Positions 36,603 to 44,522 of a stretch of DNA of 64,000 nt are shown here, one piece after another. A program made the translations under genes and the position numbers. The notes below the pieces were generated by a model. The model was not told the origin of the DNA. It made no database searches and saw only the letters and a list, made by a program, of their open reading frames with translations. This DNA comes from Thioclava sp. GXIMD2076 (lineage in GTDB: Bacteria; Pseudomonadota; Alphaproteobacteria; Rhodobacterales; Rhodobacteraceae): the NCBI RefSeq assembly GCF_037949795.1, contig NZ_CP149932.1:372001-436000 (forward strand). The letters are read 5' to 3'. Numbering within the stretch: the first letter of the stretch is position 1; each line of letters opens with the position of its first letter.

Positions 36603-37346
36603 ATGGCTTTCCTGTCGCGCAAACGCACTCCCCCTCCCGTCAAGGCGGAGCCCGCCTTCATCGAACTGCCCGAATTGCCCGGTGTGGCGATCCGTCTCAA
36701 CCGTTCGGCACGGGCGCGGCGCTACGGGCTCAGGGTCTCGCGCAGCGACGGAAGCGTAACCCTGACCATCCCGCAGCGTGGCACCCAAAAGGAGGCAATT
36801 GCATTCGCCCGCGCCCAGACCGACTGGCTTAGCGAAGCGATTGCGCGCATGCCCTCGGTGACGCTCGTAGGCTACGGCCAGAGCATCCTCTATGAGGGGC
36901 AAGAGGTGACATTGGCGCCCGGTCAGGGGCGGTTGCCGCTACGCGAAGGCACGACCCTTTTCGTGCCCGGTCCCGAGGACCGCATGGCGCGCAAGCTGGA
37001 GAGCTTCCTCAAGCATAATGCCCGCCGCAGGCTCCAGAGCGCGACGGAGCATTACGCCGCGCGGATCGGGCGCAATTTCAGCGCCATCACCCTGCGTGAC
37101 ACCCGCTCGCGCTGGGGATCGTGCAGTTCGAAAGGCGCGCTCAGCTATAGCTGGCGGCTGATCATGGCCCCGCCCGAGGTGCTGGACTATGTGGCGGCCC
37201 ATGAGGTGGCGCATCTCGTGGAGATGAACCACTCTCCCGCCTTCTGGTCCATCGTCGAGGAGCTGCGCCCGAGCTGGCGCAAAGAGCGGCGCTGGCTGCG
37301 TGAGGAAGGCGGCCGGCTACATGCGACGCATTTCCGCGCGCCCTGA
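36603..37346 (+). CDS. YgjP-like (DUF45/M48-type) zinc metallopeptidase
   Basis: A 247-aa protein with HEVAH (His 200, Glu 201, His 204) and a downstream His 210 in LVEMNHSPAFW, the zinc site of the YgjP/SprT-like family. GKSKWGSC-like block appears as RDTRSRWGSCSSKGALSYSWRLIMAP. No signal peptide, so cytoplasmic. Its substrate is unknown. Its TGA overlaps the ATG of the GntR gene (TGATG). The SD is weak. Confidence 0.88.
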   Translation: MAFLSRKRTPPPVKAEPAFIELPELPGVAIRLNRSARARRYGLRVSRSDGSVTLTIPQRGTQKEAIAFARAQTDWLSEAIARMPSVTLVGYGQSILYEGQEVTLAPGQGRLPLREGTTLFVPGPEDRMARKLESFLKHNARRRLQSATEHYAARIGRNFSAITLRDTRSRWGSCSSKGALSYSWRLIMAPPEVLDYVAAHEVAHLVEMNHSPAFWSIVEELRPSWRKERRWLREEGGRLHATHFRAP

Positions 37347-38035
37347 TGCCCATTGACCTGCCCCCCAAAGCTCATCACATAGAGACCATGACCACCATCA
37401 CCACACGCCAGATCGATAGCGCCGCGCATGACAAGCTATACCGGCGCCTGCGCATGCAGATCATGCACGGGGAAATCCCGCCCGGCACGCCGATGACCCT
37501 GCGCGGGCTGGCCAAGGAGAATGGTGTCTCGATGACCCCCGTGCGCGAGGCGCTGCGGCGTCTGGTTGCGGAAGGCGCACTGTTTCTCTCGGCCTCGGGA
37601 CGGGTAACAACGCCGATGCTGTCGAACGAACGGATCGAGGAGCTGGCCGCCTTGCGCGCCCTGATCGAGCCCGAACTGGCCTCGCGCGCCCTGCCCCGCG
37701 CCCACATGGCGCTGATCGACCGGTTGACGGCCATCAACCACGCCAATGCCGAGGCCGTGGTGAAGATGGATGCGATCGGGTATATCCGCACCAATCTGGA
37801 ATTCCACCGCACGCTCTATCTGCGCGCACAGGCCCCCGCGATCCTCGCCGTGATCGAGACCGTCTGGCTGCAGCTGGGTCCGACGATGAGCACCTATTAT
37901 GCGTCCATGCAGCGCAATGAACCGCCGCGTCACCACAGATTGATCCTCGCCGCGCTACGGGCAGGCGACGACCCCGGTTTACGGCTTGCGATCCGCACGG
38001 ATGTGACCCAAGGTCTGCGACATCTGGCACAATAA
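37346..38035 (+). CDS. GntR family transcriptional regulator (FCD type)
   Basis: A 229-aa regulator. HTH at about 33-78 (PGTPMTLRGLAKENGVSMTPVREALRRLVAEGAL) and a C-terminal FCD helical domain (NLEFHRTLYLRAQAPAILAVIETVWLQLGP). It differs from the FadR-type gene at 8913. The ATG at 37346 overlaps the preceding stop; ATG 37388 (start MTTITTRQID) is an alternative with a poor SD. Target and ligand unknown. Confidence 0.85.
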   Translation: MPIDLPPKAHHIETMTTITTRQIDSAAHDKLYRRLRMQIMHGEIPPGTPMTLRGLAKENGVSMTPVREALRRLVAEGALFLSASGRVTTPMLSNERIEELAALRALIEPELASRALPRAHMALIDRLTAINHANAEAVVKMDAIGYIRTNLEFHRTLYLRAQAPAILAVIETVWLQLGPTMSTYYASMQRNEPPRHHRLILAALRAGDDPGLRLAIRTDVTQGLRHLAQ

Positions 38036-38139
38036 TGTGCGGGCTGTGACATATCCTCCATGTGCAAGGCACCTTTGCGCCGTCGGGGGTTCCCATTCCG
38101 GTCACAGCATGGCTTAAGGCACGGAAAGGTAAGTGGGAC

Positions 38140-38649
38140 ATGACGGGTATGGCCAGTAGATTGACCGAAGACGAGCGCAAGACGCTCGAGATGAACGTTC
38201 TGATGACGCCGGATATGGCGAATTTCTCCGGCAAGGTGCATGGCGGGGCGCTGTTGGCCGAGCTGGACCGCGTGGCCTTCACGCTGGCCTCACGCTATTC
38301 GGGCTCTTATGCGGTCACGCTCTCGGTCGATCAGGTGACCTTCAAACAGCCGATCCTCGTGGGCGAGCTGGTGCGGTTCCAGGCCGCCGTGAACCATACC
38401 GGCCGCTCCTCGATGGAAATCGGGATCCGCGTCGAGGCCGAGAACATCACCGCAGGCCGCCGCCGCCACACCAATAGCTGCTATTTCACGATGGTGGCCG
38501 TGGACGAGATCGGCAAACCGGTCGAGGTGCCGAAGCTGGTGCCGCAGAACGAGGAAGAGCAGCACCGCTGGGATGCCGCAGAGCTGCGCAAGGAGCTGCG
38601 CAAGGAACATGGCAAGCGGATGGAAGAAGCCTCTGCCAAGGTCAAGTAA
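38140..38649 (+). CDS. Acyl-CoA thioesterase (hot-dog fold)
   Basis: A 169-aa single hot-dog protein with the YciA-like motif: MTPDMANFSGKVHGGALLAELDRVAF, in which the N-F-x-G-x-VHGG segment and following Asp form the active site, then QVTFKQPILVGELVRF and MEIGIRVEAEN. A charged helical tail ends the protein. Likely hydrolyses medium or long acyl-CoA. Start at 38140 is by length; 38149 or 38062 are possible. A strong hairpin follows. Confidence 0.87.
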   Translation: MTGMASRLTEDERKTLEMNVLMTPDMANFSGKVHGGALLAELDRVAFTLASRYSGSYAVTLSVDQVTFKQPILVGELVRFQAAVNHTGRSSMEIGIRVEAENITAGRRRHTNSCYFTMVAVDEIGKPVEVPKLVPQNEEEQHRWDAAELRKELRKEHGKRMEEASAKVK

Positions 38650-38663
38650 GCCACGGAACTGGA

Positions 38664-38687
38664 AAAGGCGCCCCGAGGGGCGCCTTT
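38664..38687. terminator. Bidirectional terminator, thioesterase / fliP
   Basis: AAAGGCGCCCC / GGGGCGCCTTT, 11-bp perfect stem with a GA apex, short T-tract on both strands. It ends 4 nt before the fliP stop. Confidence 0.82.
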
Positions 38688-38691
38688 CGCG

Positions 38692-39426
38692 TTAGAAGTA
38701 GCTGCGCACCAGCGCGTCCGAGATCAGCACCCAGCCATTGGCCACCACAAAGAAGGCCAGCTTGAAGGGCAAGGACACGACCGCAGGCGGCACCATCATC
38801 ATCCCCATCGACATCAGCACGGCCGATACCACGAGGTCGATCACCAGAAACGGAATGTAGATCAGGAAGCCGATCTGGAAGGCACGCGCGATCTCCGACA
38901 GCATGAAAGACGGCACCAGGGTCGAGAGCGGCACATCCGGCGACAGCGCAAGGGCCGCATCAGGCGAGCGGAGCTGGGCCAGAGATGCGAAGGTCTCGGG
39001 GTTGGTGCGCCCTGCCATGAAGGTCCGGAACGGCTCTATCGCGCGCTCCAGTGCGGGCATCATCTCGAGCTGACCGTTCATCAGGGGCGCAATACCGTTG
39101 GTATAGGCGTCCATGAAGGTGGGCTCCATAATAAACCATGTCAGAAACAGCGCCAACGAGATGATCAGCATATTCGGCGGCGCCGCCTGCAGACCGATCG
39201 CCTGACGCAGGATCGACAGAACCGTGACAATGAACGGAAAACAGGTCACCATAATCATGATGCCGGGCGCGAGGCTTAGCAGGGTCACCGCAGAGATCAG
39301 CAGAACCGAACTGCCCGTCAGGCTATTCTCGCCGCCGAAATCCAGAGTGACCTCTTGCGCCAAACCCGGCGCCGCAGAAAGCATTAACGTTAATGCGCCG
39401 TAACAAATTAGGCGTGACATTGTCAT
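38692..39426 (-). CDS. fliP: Flagellar type III secretion gate protein FliP
   Basis: Core export-gate component, 244 aa, with a cleavable signal peptide (to about residue 23), then about four TM helices. Signatures SLAPGIMIMVTCFPFIVTVLSILRQAIGLQ and SEIARAFQIGFLIYIPFLVIDLVVSAVLMSMGMMM are diagnostic. It is last in the operon fliF-fliH-fliN-fliP; its ATG follows the fliN stop by 1 nt. Confidence 0.95.
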   Translation of the reverse strand: MTMSRLICYGALTLMLSAAPGLAQEVTLDFGGENSLTGSSVLLISAVTLLSLAPGIMIMVTCFPFIVTVLSILRQAIGLQAAPPNMLIISLALFLTWFIMEPTFMDAYTNGIAPLMNGQLEMMPALERAIEPFRTFMAGRTNPETFASLAQLRSPDAALALSPDVPLSTLVPSFMLSEIARAFQIGFLIYIPFLVIDLVVSAVLMSMGMMMVPPAVVSLPFKLAFFVVANGWVLISDALVRSYF

Positions 39427-39427
39427 G

Positions 39428-39703
39428 TCACAGCCCGTTTTGCAGATCGATCACCTCGGTCAGACGCACGCCCAGTTGCCCGGCGTGATCGCCCTGCAGC
39501 TCGGTCAGTTCGCCACGCGCGATCAGCTTGTCCCCAACATAGAGCTCGACCGGATCATCGACGCGGCTGTCCAACGGCAGGACCGAATCGCGCTTCATAC
39601 GCAGAAGGTCACGCACCATCGGGCGCGCCTTACCCACCGAGATAGTGATCTCGATCGGCACTTGGGTAAATGGGTTCGAGGATTGGGTTGCCGCCTCAGT
39701 CAT
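39428..39703 (-). CDS. fliN: Flagellar motor switch protein FliN (short form)
   Basis: A 91-aa C-ring component consisting of little more than the SpoA domain (IEITISVGKARPMVRDLLRMKRDSVLPLDSRVDDPVELYVGDKLIARGEL). E. coli FliN is about 137 aa, so the N-terminal extension is absent. The start at 39703 overlaps fliH by 8 nt; 15 further upstream codons are not plausible. fliG and fliM are not in the window. Confidence 0.9.
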   Translation of the reverse strand: MTEAATQSSNPFTQVPIEITISVGKARPMVRDLLRMKRDSVLPLDSRVDDPVELYVGDKLIARGELTELQGDHAGQLGVRLTEVIDLQNGL

Positions 39704-40289
39704 TATTCTGCTCCTTCTGGACCGCGCCAAAATAACTGGCAATCGCATCGCCGATCAGTGCGATAACACCATCAAGGTCGATATGCGTTTCTTTGCCGCC
39801 GAAGCGCAGATAGACCTGCCCTTCGCCCAGCGTATCTTCTGCAACAAAGCTCATTGGCAGGCTTTTCTCCTGCGAGAGAAGCTCCCGCACCTGCTCGAGG
39901 CTATTAGGGTTAACCACCACGGTGAGCGGCGTATCGGCAAGCTCGGTCGCCATCGGCATGACCTGCTCCGCGATTGTCTGTGCCAGCGTCTGGCGTGCAA
40001 CAGTCGGCAGAACTTTTGCAGTCATATCAACAAGCAGCGGCTTCATGGCCTCGAGCACATGCTGACGCGCTTCGTGGAAGGTAAAAGAGAGCGCCTGCAG
40101 GTTCTGGCCCAGATCGGCGCGCAAACGCGCCTCCTCGGCATTCTGGGCCGCGACCGCATCTTCCCAGCCTGCCGAGTAGCCCTTTTCGAAGGCCGCGAGC
40201 TTGATTTCCTCGAGTTCGGCATGTTCCACGGTCACGGATTGCGGCACATGCGAGGTCGTTTCAAAGGATTCCAGTTCGAACCGCTGCAT
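39696..40289 (-). CDS. fliH: FliH-like flagellar export ATPase regulator
   Basis: A 197-aa protein, largely helical, with a conserved G-rich entry EKGYSAGWEDAVAA (about 37-50), a long coiled region and a C-terminal half that fits FliH/SctL (LTVVVNPNSLEQVRELL, then GEGQVYLRFGGKETHID). It should bind FliI and the C-ring. ATG 40289 overlaps the fliF stop (TGATG); a GTG at 40292 would add one residue. The sequence is weakly conserved, so identity rests partly on position. Confidence 0.78.
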   Translation of the reverse strand: MQRFELESFETTSHVPQSVTVEHAELEEIKLAAFEKGYSAGWEDAVAAQNAEEARLRADLGQNLQALSFTFHEARQHVLEAMKPLLVDMTAKVLPTVARQTLAQTIAEQVMPMATELADTPLTVVVNPNSLEQVRELLSQEKSLPMSFVAEDTLGEGQVYLRFGGKETHIDLDGVIALIGDAIASYFGAVQKEQNND

Positions 40290-41911
40290 CACGCACGTTC
40301 CTCCTTCTCATCCATCCAGCTGCGCAAGATCTCTACGGTCTCGTCGCGTCGCTCTTCGATCAGGCGTTTCAACCGGTCGACCGGATCGGCATCATTTTCT
40401 GCATCATCAAAGGCGTTGCCCATGGCGAAGGGCATGTCGAAACCGCCCAGTTCGTCACCGCCCCCGAGCCCGGACACGAGCGGCATATCATCGGGCAAGT
40501 CGCCATCGGCAATCTCGCCAGTCAGTGCATTCGGGTCACCTGCAGCAGGAGGCAGCTGTGCAACCTGCTGGCGCTGGGTCAGGATAGGCTTCATCACGAA
40601 AAGACCGAGGATAAGCGCCACCACCGCCAGCACACCCAGCTGGATAAGCTGCATGACATCAAGGTTCTGGCCACCCATGAAGCCTCCCGACATCGCCTCG
40701 ATGCCTTCGATCAGCGTCGGCTCGAATTGCATGCTTTGCAGGGTGATCACATCGCCACGCGCTTCGTCAAAGCCTACAGCCGACGACACGAGCGCTTGAA
40801 GCTGGTCCAGTTCAGCCTGAGGGCGCGGCGCCCAGGTCACGGTACCATCGGCACCGGTGGTCGGGAGGCCATTCACCAGCACTGCGACGGTGAGGCGTGT
40901 CACACTACCCGGTTTACGCAGAACCTCGCGCCGTGTCTCGGACACATCGAAATTGGTGCGCTCGCGGGTCTGCGAGCTGTTGCTCTGGGACTGACCACCC
41001 GCATTCGCATTGCCGGTAGGAAGGTTGGATGCAACGGTCACATTCGCCGGGTCGGTCGATTGGGAACTGTCACTCTGCTCCTGAGCGTCGGTCGAAATTG
41101 CGATCCGGCTGGCCGGGTCGATCACGCGTTCGGTGATAGATTCGCTTTCCAAAGCGGTACGGAGCGAGATCTCCACCACGGCATTCCCACGACCAACACG
41201 CGCTTCCAGAAGTCGTTCCACGTTCTTTTTCAGCTCGGCTGCACGATCTTCGCCATTTTGCAGGATGTTGTCATCGTCACCGGTAGAGATCAGACCACCA
41301 TTCGCATCGATCACCGAAACATCTTCGGGCTTCATACCCGTGACCGCCGAGGCAACAAGATGCTTAAGCGCGCGCGCTTGCTGTTGGCTGATAGAGCCGG
41401 AGACTGCAGTGATGAAGACGGAAGCCGTCGGCTCGATCGAACGGCGGAAAGCGTTATCGCTGCCATGTGCGATATGGACACGGGCCGAGCGGATGCCGGG
41501 ATTGGCTACAATCGTCCGCGCCAGCTCGCCCTCTTTTGCGCGCCAATAGGCCGCATCGAACATCTGCGAGGTCGTGCCAAATCCGGACATCGAATCGAGC
41601 AGCTCATATCCGGCGCCGCCCATCGCCGGTAGTCCTTCGGAGGCAAGCGTCATGCGAAGCTCGTCGCGCTGGGTTGCATCGACATAGATCGAATCGCCAC
41701 GGATTTCATAAGGAACGCCACGCTGTTCGAGCGCGCTGACAACCTCCCCAGAGCTTTTCCCTTCCAGTCCTGCATAGAGGAGAGAGTAGGATGGCTTGGA
41801 TGCCATATTAGAAAGAAGCAGGATCGCCGCGAAGACGATCCCGGTTGCTGCGAGCACAATGAAACGCCGCCGCGTATCCATCGCTTGCCAAACGGCCGTT
41901 ACCTGTTCCAA
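40289..41911 (-). CDS. fliF: Flagellar MS-ring protein FliF
   Basis: MS-ring protein, 540 aa, two TM segments (about 17-38 and about 432-454). Ring-building motifs: SYSLLYAGLEGKSSGEVVSALEQRGVPYEI, AYWRAKEGELARTI and NPGIRSARVHIAHG, then VKVxE-like RREVLRKPGSVTRLTVAVLVNG. The acidic C-terminal tail (VDRLKRLIEERRDETVEILRSWMDE) is the FliG-binding region. First gene of the minus-strand flagellar operon, divergent from fliL. Confidence 0.95.
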   Translation of the reverse strand: MEQVTAVWQAMDTRRRFIVLAATGIVFAAILLLSNMASKPSYSLLYAGLEGKSSGEVVSALEQRGVPYEIRGDSIYVDATQRDELRMTLASEGLPAMGGAGYELLDSMSGFGTTSQMFDAAYWRAKEGELARTIVANPGIRSARVHIAHGSDNAFRRSIEPTASVFITAVSGSISQQQARALKHLVASAVTGMKPEDVSVIDANGGLISTGDDDNILQNGEDRAAELKKNVERLLEARVGRGNAVVEISLRTALESESITERVIDPASRIAISTDAQEQSDSSQSTDPANVTVASNLPTGNANAGGQSQSNSSQTRERTNFDVSETRREVLRKPGSVTRLTVAVLVNGLPTTGADGTVTWAPRPQAELDQLQALVSSAVGFDEARGDVITLQSMQFEPTLIEGIEAMSGGFMGGQNLDVMQLIQLGVLAVVALILGLFVMKPILTQRQQVAQLPPAAGDPNALTGEIADGDLPDDMPLVSGLGGGDELGGFDMPFAMGNAFDDAENDADPVDRLKRLIEERRDETVEILRSWMDEKEERA

Positions 41912-42033
41912 GACGCACCTCCATGAGCGGACCTTCTGTCCCGTCGTCGTCTCATGTTTCGCCGATCGCCCTTAACAATCGGTTAGTGGGTCTGGGTTTA
42001 TTACGGTTTCAACGAAGTAATCGGAATGATCCC

Positions 42034-42531
42034 ATGGCAGAAGCAACAGCAGATCAGATAGAAGGCTCAGAAGAGCCGAAGAAAAAGTCGAAACTTCCGC
42101 TAATTATCGGCCTCGTGCTGATGCTCGTCTTTGGCGGCGGCAGTTTCTTCGCACTTTATTCCGGCATGATTCTCGCCCCTCCGGCGGCAGAGGATCCACA
42201 TGCCGAAGAGGTTCCAAAACCGGCGGATCTGCCGGATATTTCCTTTATCAAACTCGATCCGATGGTGATCTCGCTTAGCGATTCTGCCTCGCGCCATCTA
42301 CGCTTCAGCGCCGAGCTTGAAGTCCCGACGGCGTATCAGGCCGATGTCGAGAAGCTGCGGCCGCGCGTCATGGATGTGCTGAACGGTTATCTGCGCGCTG
42401 TAGATCTGAGCGAGCTTGAGGACCGCACCGCACTCATCAAGCTTCGCGCACAGATGTTGCGGCGCATCCAGATCGTCACCGGCGAGGGCCGTGTGAATGA
42501 TCTGCTTATCATCGAATTTGTGCTGAACTGA
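42034..42531 (+). CDS. fliL: Flagellar basal body-associated protein FliL
   Basis: A 165-aa single-span inner-membrane protein: TM at about 22-45 (LPLIIGLVLMLVFGGGSFFALYSG), a linker, then the periplasmic FliL domain (FIKLDPMVISLSDSASRHLRFSAELEVP ... GRVNDLLIIEFVLN). Supports stator function. The 37 in-frame codons upstream of 42034 are leader DNA. First gene of the plus-strand flagellar operon. Confidence 0.93.
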   Translation: MAEATADQIEGSEEPKKKSKLPLIIGLVLMLVFGGGSFFALYSGMILAPPAAEDPHAEEVPKPADLPDISFIKLDPMVISLSDSASRHLRFSAELEVPTAYQADVEKLRPRVMDVLNGYLRAVDLSELEDRTALIKLRAQMLRRIQIVTGEGRVNDLLIIEFVLN

Positions 42532-42543
42532 GGAATGCAGACC

Positions 42544-42972
42544 ATGGAACTTATCTCTAATATCCTGCTGATCGCTGGCGCTCTGGGTGCTGCCGTCTAC
42601 TGTATTGTCCTGTCGCGCCGCCTCAAGAAGTTCAATCAGCTTGAAAGCGGAATGGGCGGCGCGATTGCCGTTCTATCCGCTCAGGTCGATGAACTGACCA
42701 AGGCTCTGGAAAAGGCGCAAAGCACAGCAAATACCTCGGCGGAGCAGCTGCGGACGCTCACGAAACGCGCGGAGATCGGCGCGGAGAAACTGGAGATCAT
42801 GCTCGCCTCGCTGCATGATCTTCCGGAGCCTGCCCCTCAGGACACAACTCCCGAACCGCGTCCCGCTCCTACGGTTCCCCTGGAACCCGTGATGACCGAA
42901 GAGGCCAATGCCCCGAAGCGCCCGCGCGTCGTACGGCGCCGTAACCGTGACAACATGGAGGCCGCGGAATGA
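42544..42972 (+). CDS. Flagellar-cluster membrane protein (DUF6468-like)
   Basis: A 142-aa protein with an N-terminal TM helix (LISNILLIAGALGAAVYCIVLSRRL), a coiled coil (about 40-90) and a Pro/Glu then Arg-rich tail (RPRVVRRRNRD). Resembles the DUF6468 proteins of Rhodobacterales flagellar clusters. ATG 42544 is preferred to 42535 because GAGGA is then 9 nt upstream. It overlaps the next gene as ATGA. Function unknown, presumably motor-related. Confidence 0.75.
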   Translation: MELISNILLIAGALGAAVYCIVLSRRLKKFNQLESGMGGAIAVLSAQVDELTKALEKAQSTANTSAEQLRTLTKRAEIGAEKLEIMLASLHDLPEPAPQDTTPEPRPAPTVPLEPVMTEEANAPKRPRVVRRRNRDNMEAAE

Positions 42973-43589
42973 GCGCGACCGAAAAGAAAGACGCTCGCAA
43001 ACCGCAAGCGGCGCGAAAGCCCAAAGCCACCCCGCGCAGACCGGCGCGCAATACGCTGATGATCATCGCAACGCTCCTCGCAGGCTCGGCCGCGATCCGT
43101 ATTGCGGCAGGTGCAGACACGGCATTTGCGAAGGCCGCAGATCTCACCAACGCTGTGACCTCTCCAACCTGCACGACAGAAGAAGGCGTCATGGCGCTTC
43201 TATCCGAGGTGAATGCCCGCTCCGGCAAGCTTGATGAACGCGAAGCCCTTCTGGCCAACCGTGCCACAGCGATCAGCGTCGCAGAAGATCGGCTGAGGCA
43301 GCGCATCGAAGAAATGAAAACCGCCGAGGAAGAGCTCGCCAAAACTGTCCAGATTGCGGATCGCGGTGCCGAGGACGATGTAACTCGACTTGTGACGCTC
43401 TATGAAAATATGAAGCCGAAACAAGCCGTTCCTCTATTCGAGACCATGGCGCCGGAATTTGCGGCAGGCTTCCTCGGGCGCATGCAACCCGCCGCGGCTG
43501 CATCGATTATGGCAGGTCTGTCCCCGGACACCGCCTATACGATCAGCGTATTGATGGCAGGTCGGAACGCGAACGCCCCAAAAAGGTAA
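42969..43589 (+). CDS. MotE-like flagellar protein
   Basis: A 206-aa protein: basic cytoplasmic N-terminus (about 1-27), a signal-anchor TM (NTLMIIATLLAGSAAIRIA), a coiled coil (about 85-135), and a C-terminal MgtE-N/MotE-like repeat (VTLYENMKPKQAVPLFETMAPEFAAGFLGRMQPAAAASIMAGLSPDTAY). MotE of rhizobia is a periplasmic chaperone of MotC. Whether this one has the same partner is open; no motC homologue is identified. Confidence 0.8.
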   Translation: MSATEKKDARKPQAARKPKATPRRPARNTLMIIATLLAGSAAIRIAAGADTAFAKAADLTNAVTSPTCTTEEGVMALLSEVNARSGKLDEREALLANRATAISVAEDRLRQRIEEMKTAEEELAKTVQIADRGAEDDVTRLVTLYENMKPKQAVPLFETMAPEFAAGFLGRMQPAAAASIMAGLSPDTAYTISVLMAGRNANAPKR

Positions 43590-43652
43590 AGCGCGTCAGT
43601 AGTTTTTTAAACGTCCTTTGCGATGCTTGCATCGTAACAATGGAGACGGACG

Positions 43653-44522
43653 ATGATTGGCATAGTGGGAATCGTGATCATCTTCGCCATGGTATTTGGC
43701 GGCTATGTAGCAGCCGGTGGCAAGATGGGAATTATCCTGAAATCACTCCCCTTTGAGATGATTATGATCGGGGGCGCGGCCGTCGGGGCCTTTATCCTGT
43801 CAAATGACATGGCGTCTATCAAACACGCGCTGAAGGACATCGGGAAAGTCTTCAAGGGGCCGAAATGGAAGCCTGATGATTATCGGGATCTTCTCTGTCT
43901 GCTGTTCGAGTTGATCCGCCTGCAGCGGCAAAACCCCGTGGCCATTGAAGAACATATCGAAGACCCCGAGAACTCTTCGATTTTTGGGAAATATCCGAAG
44001 ATTCTCCATGACCACGAAGCCGTCGAAATGATCTGCGACACGCTGCGCTCGGCCTCTATGAACTATGACGACCCCCATCAGGTCGAAGAGGTTCTCGAGA
44101 AGCAGCTCGAAGCCAATTACCATCACGCAATGCATTCCAGTCATGCGATCCAGAACGTCGCTGACGCAATGCCCGCGCTCGGGATTGTGGCTGCTGTGCT
44201 CGGCGTTATCAAGACGATGGGCTCCATCGACCAGCCGCCCGAAGTGCTCGGCAAGATGATCGGTGGGGCGCTGGTCGGAACCTTCCTCGGCGTCTTCTTG
44301 GCCTATGGGTTCATCGGTCCCTTTGCGTCGCGCATCAAGGCTGTTGTCGATGAGGATTCCCATTTCTACAAGTTGATCCGAGAAGTCCTCGTGGCAAATT
44401 TGCATAACCACGCGACCAATATCTGCATCGAAGTCGGGCGCCAGAACACTCCTCACCATATTCGCCCGAGTTTTTCGGCACTGGAAGAAGCGCTTAAATC
44501 CGTCAAGTCGGAGGCAGCATGA
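43653..44522 (+). CDS. motA: Flagellar stator protein MotA
   Basis: Proton-channel stator subunit, 289 aa, four TM helices (about 2-20, 34-52, 172-192, 200-220). The cytoplasmic loop carries the rotor-interacting region, and the conserved Pro is in AMPALGIVAAVLGVIKTMGSI. SD GGAG 7 nt upstream. motB, its obligate partner in other systems, is not in the window; the next gene instead encodes a large exported protein whose ATG overlaps the motA stop. Confidence 0.95.
   Translation: MIGIVGIVIIFAMVFGGYVAAGGKMGIILKSLPFEMIMIGGAAVGAFILSNDMASIKHALKDIGKVFKGPKWKPDDYRDLLCLLFELIRLQRQNPVAIEEHIEDPENSSIFGKYPKILHDHEAVEMICDTLRSASMNYDDPHQVEEVLEKQLEANYHHAMHSSHAIQNVADAMPALGIVAAVLGVIKTMGSIDQPPEVLGKMIGGALVGTFLGVFLAYGFIGPFASRIKAVVDEDSHFYKLIREVLVANLHNHATNICIEVGRQNTPHHIRPSFSALEEALKSVKSEAA

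Noticed and set aside
41923..42033. 37-residue extension of FliL
   Set aside because: It precedes the normal FliL N-terminus and lies in the divergent promoter spacer.
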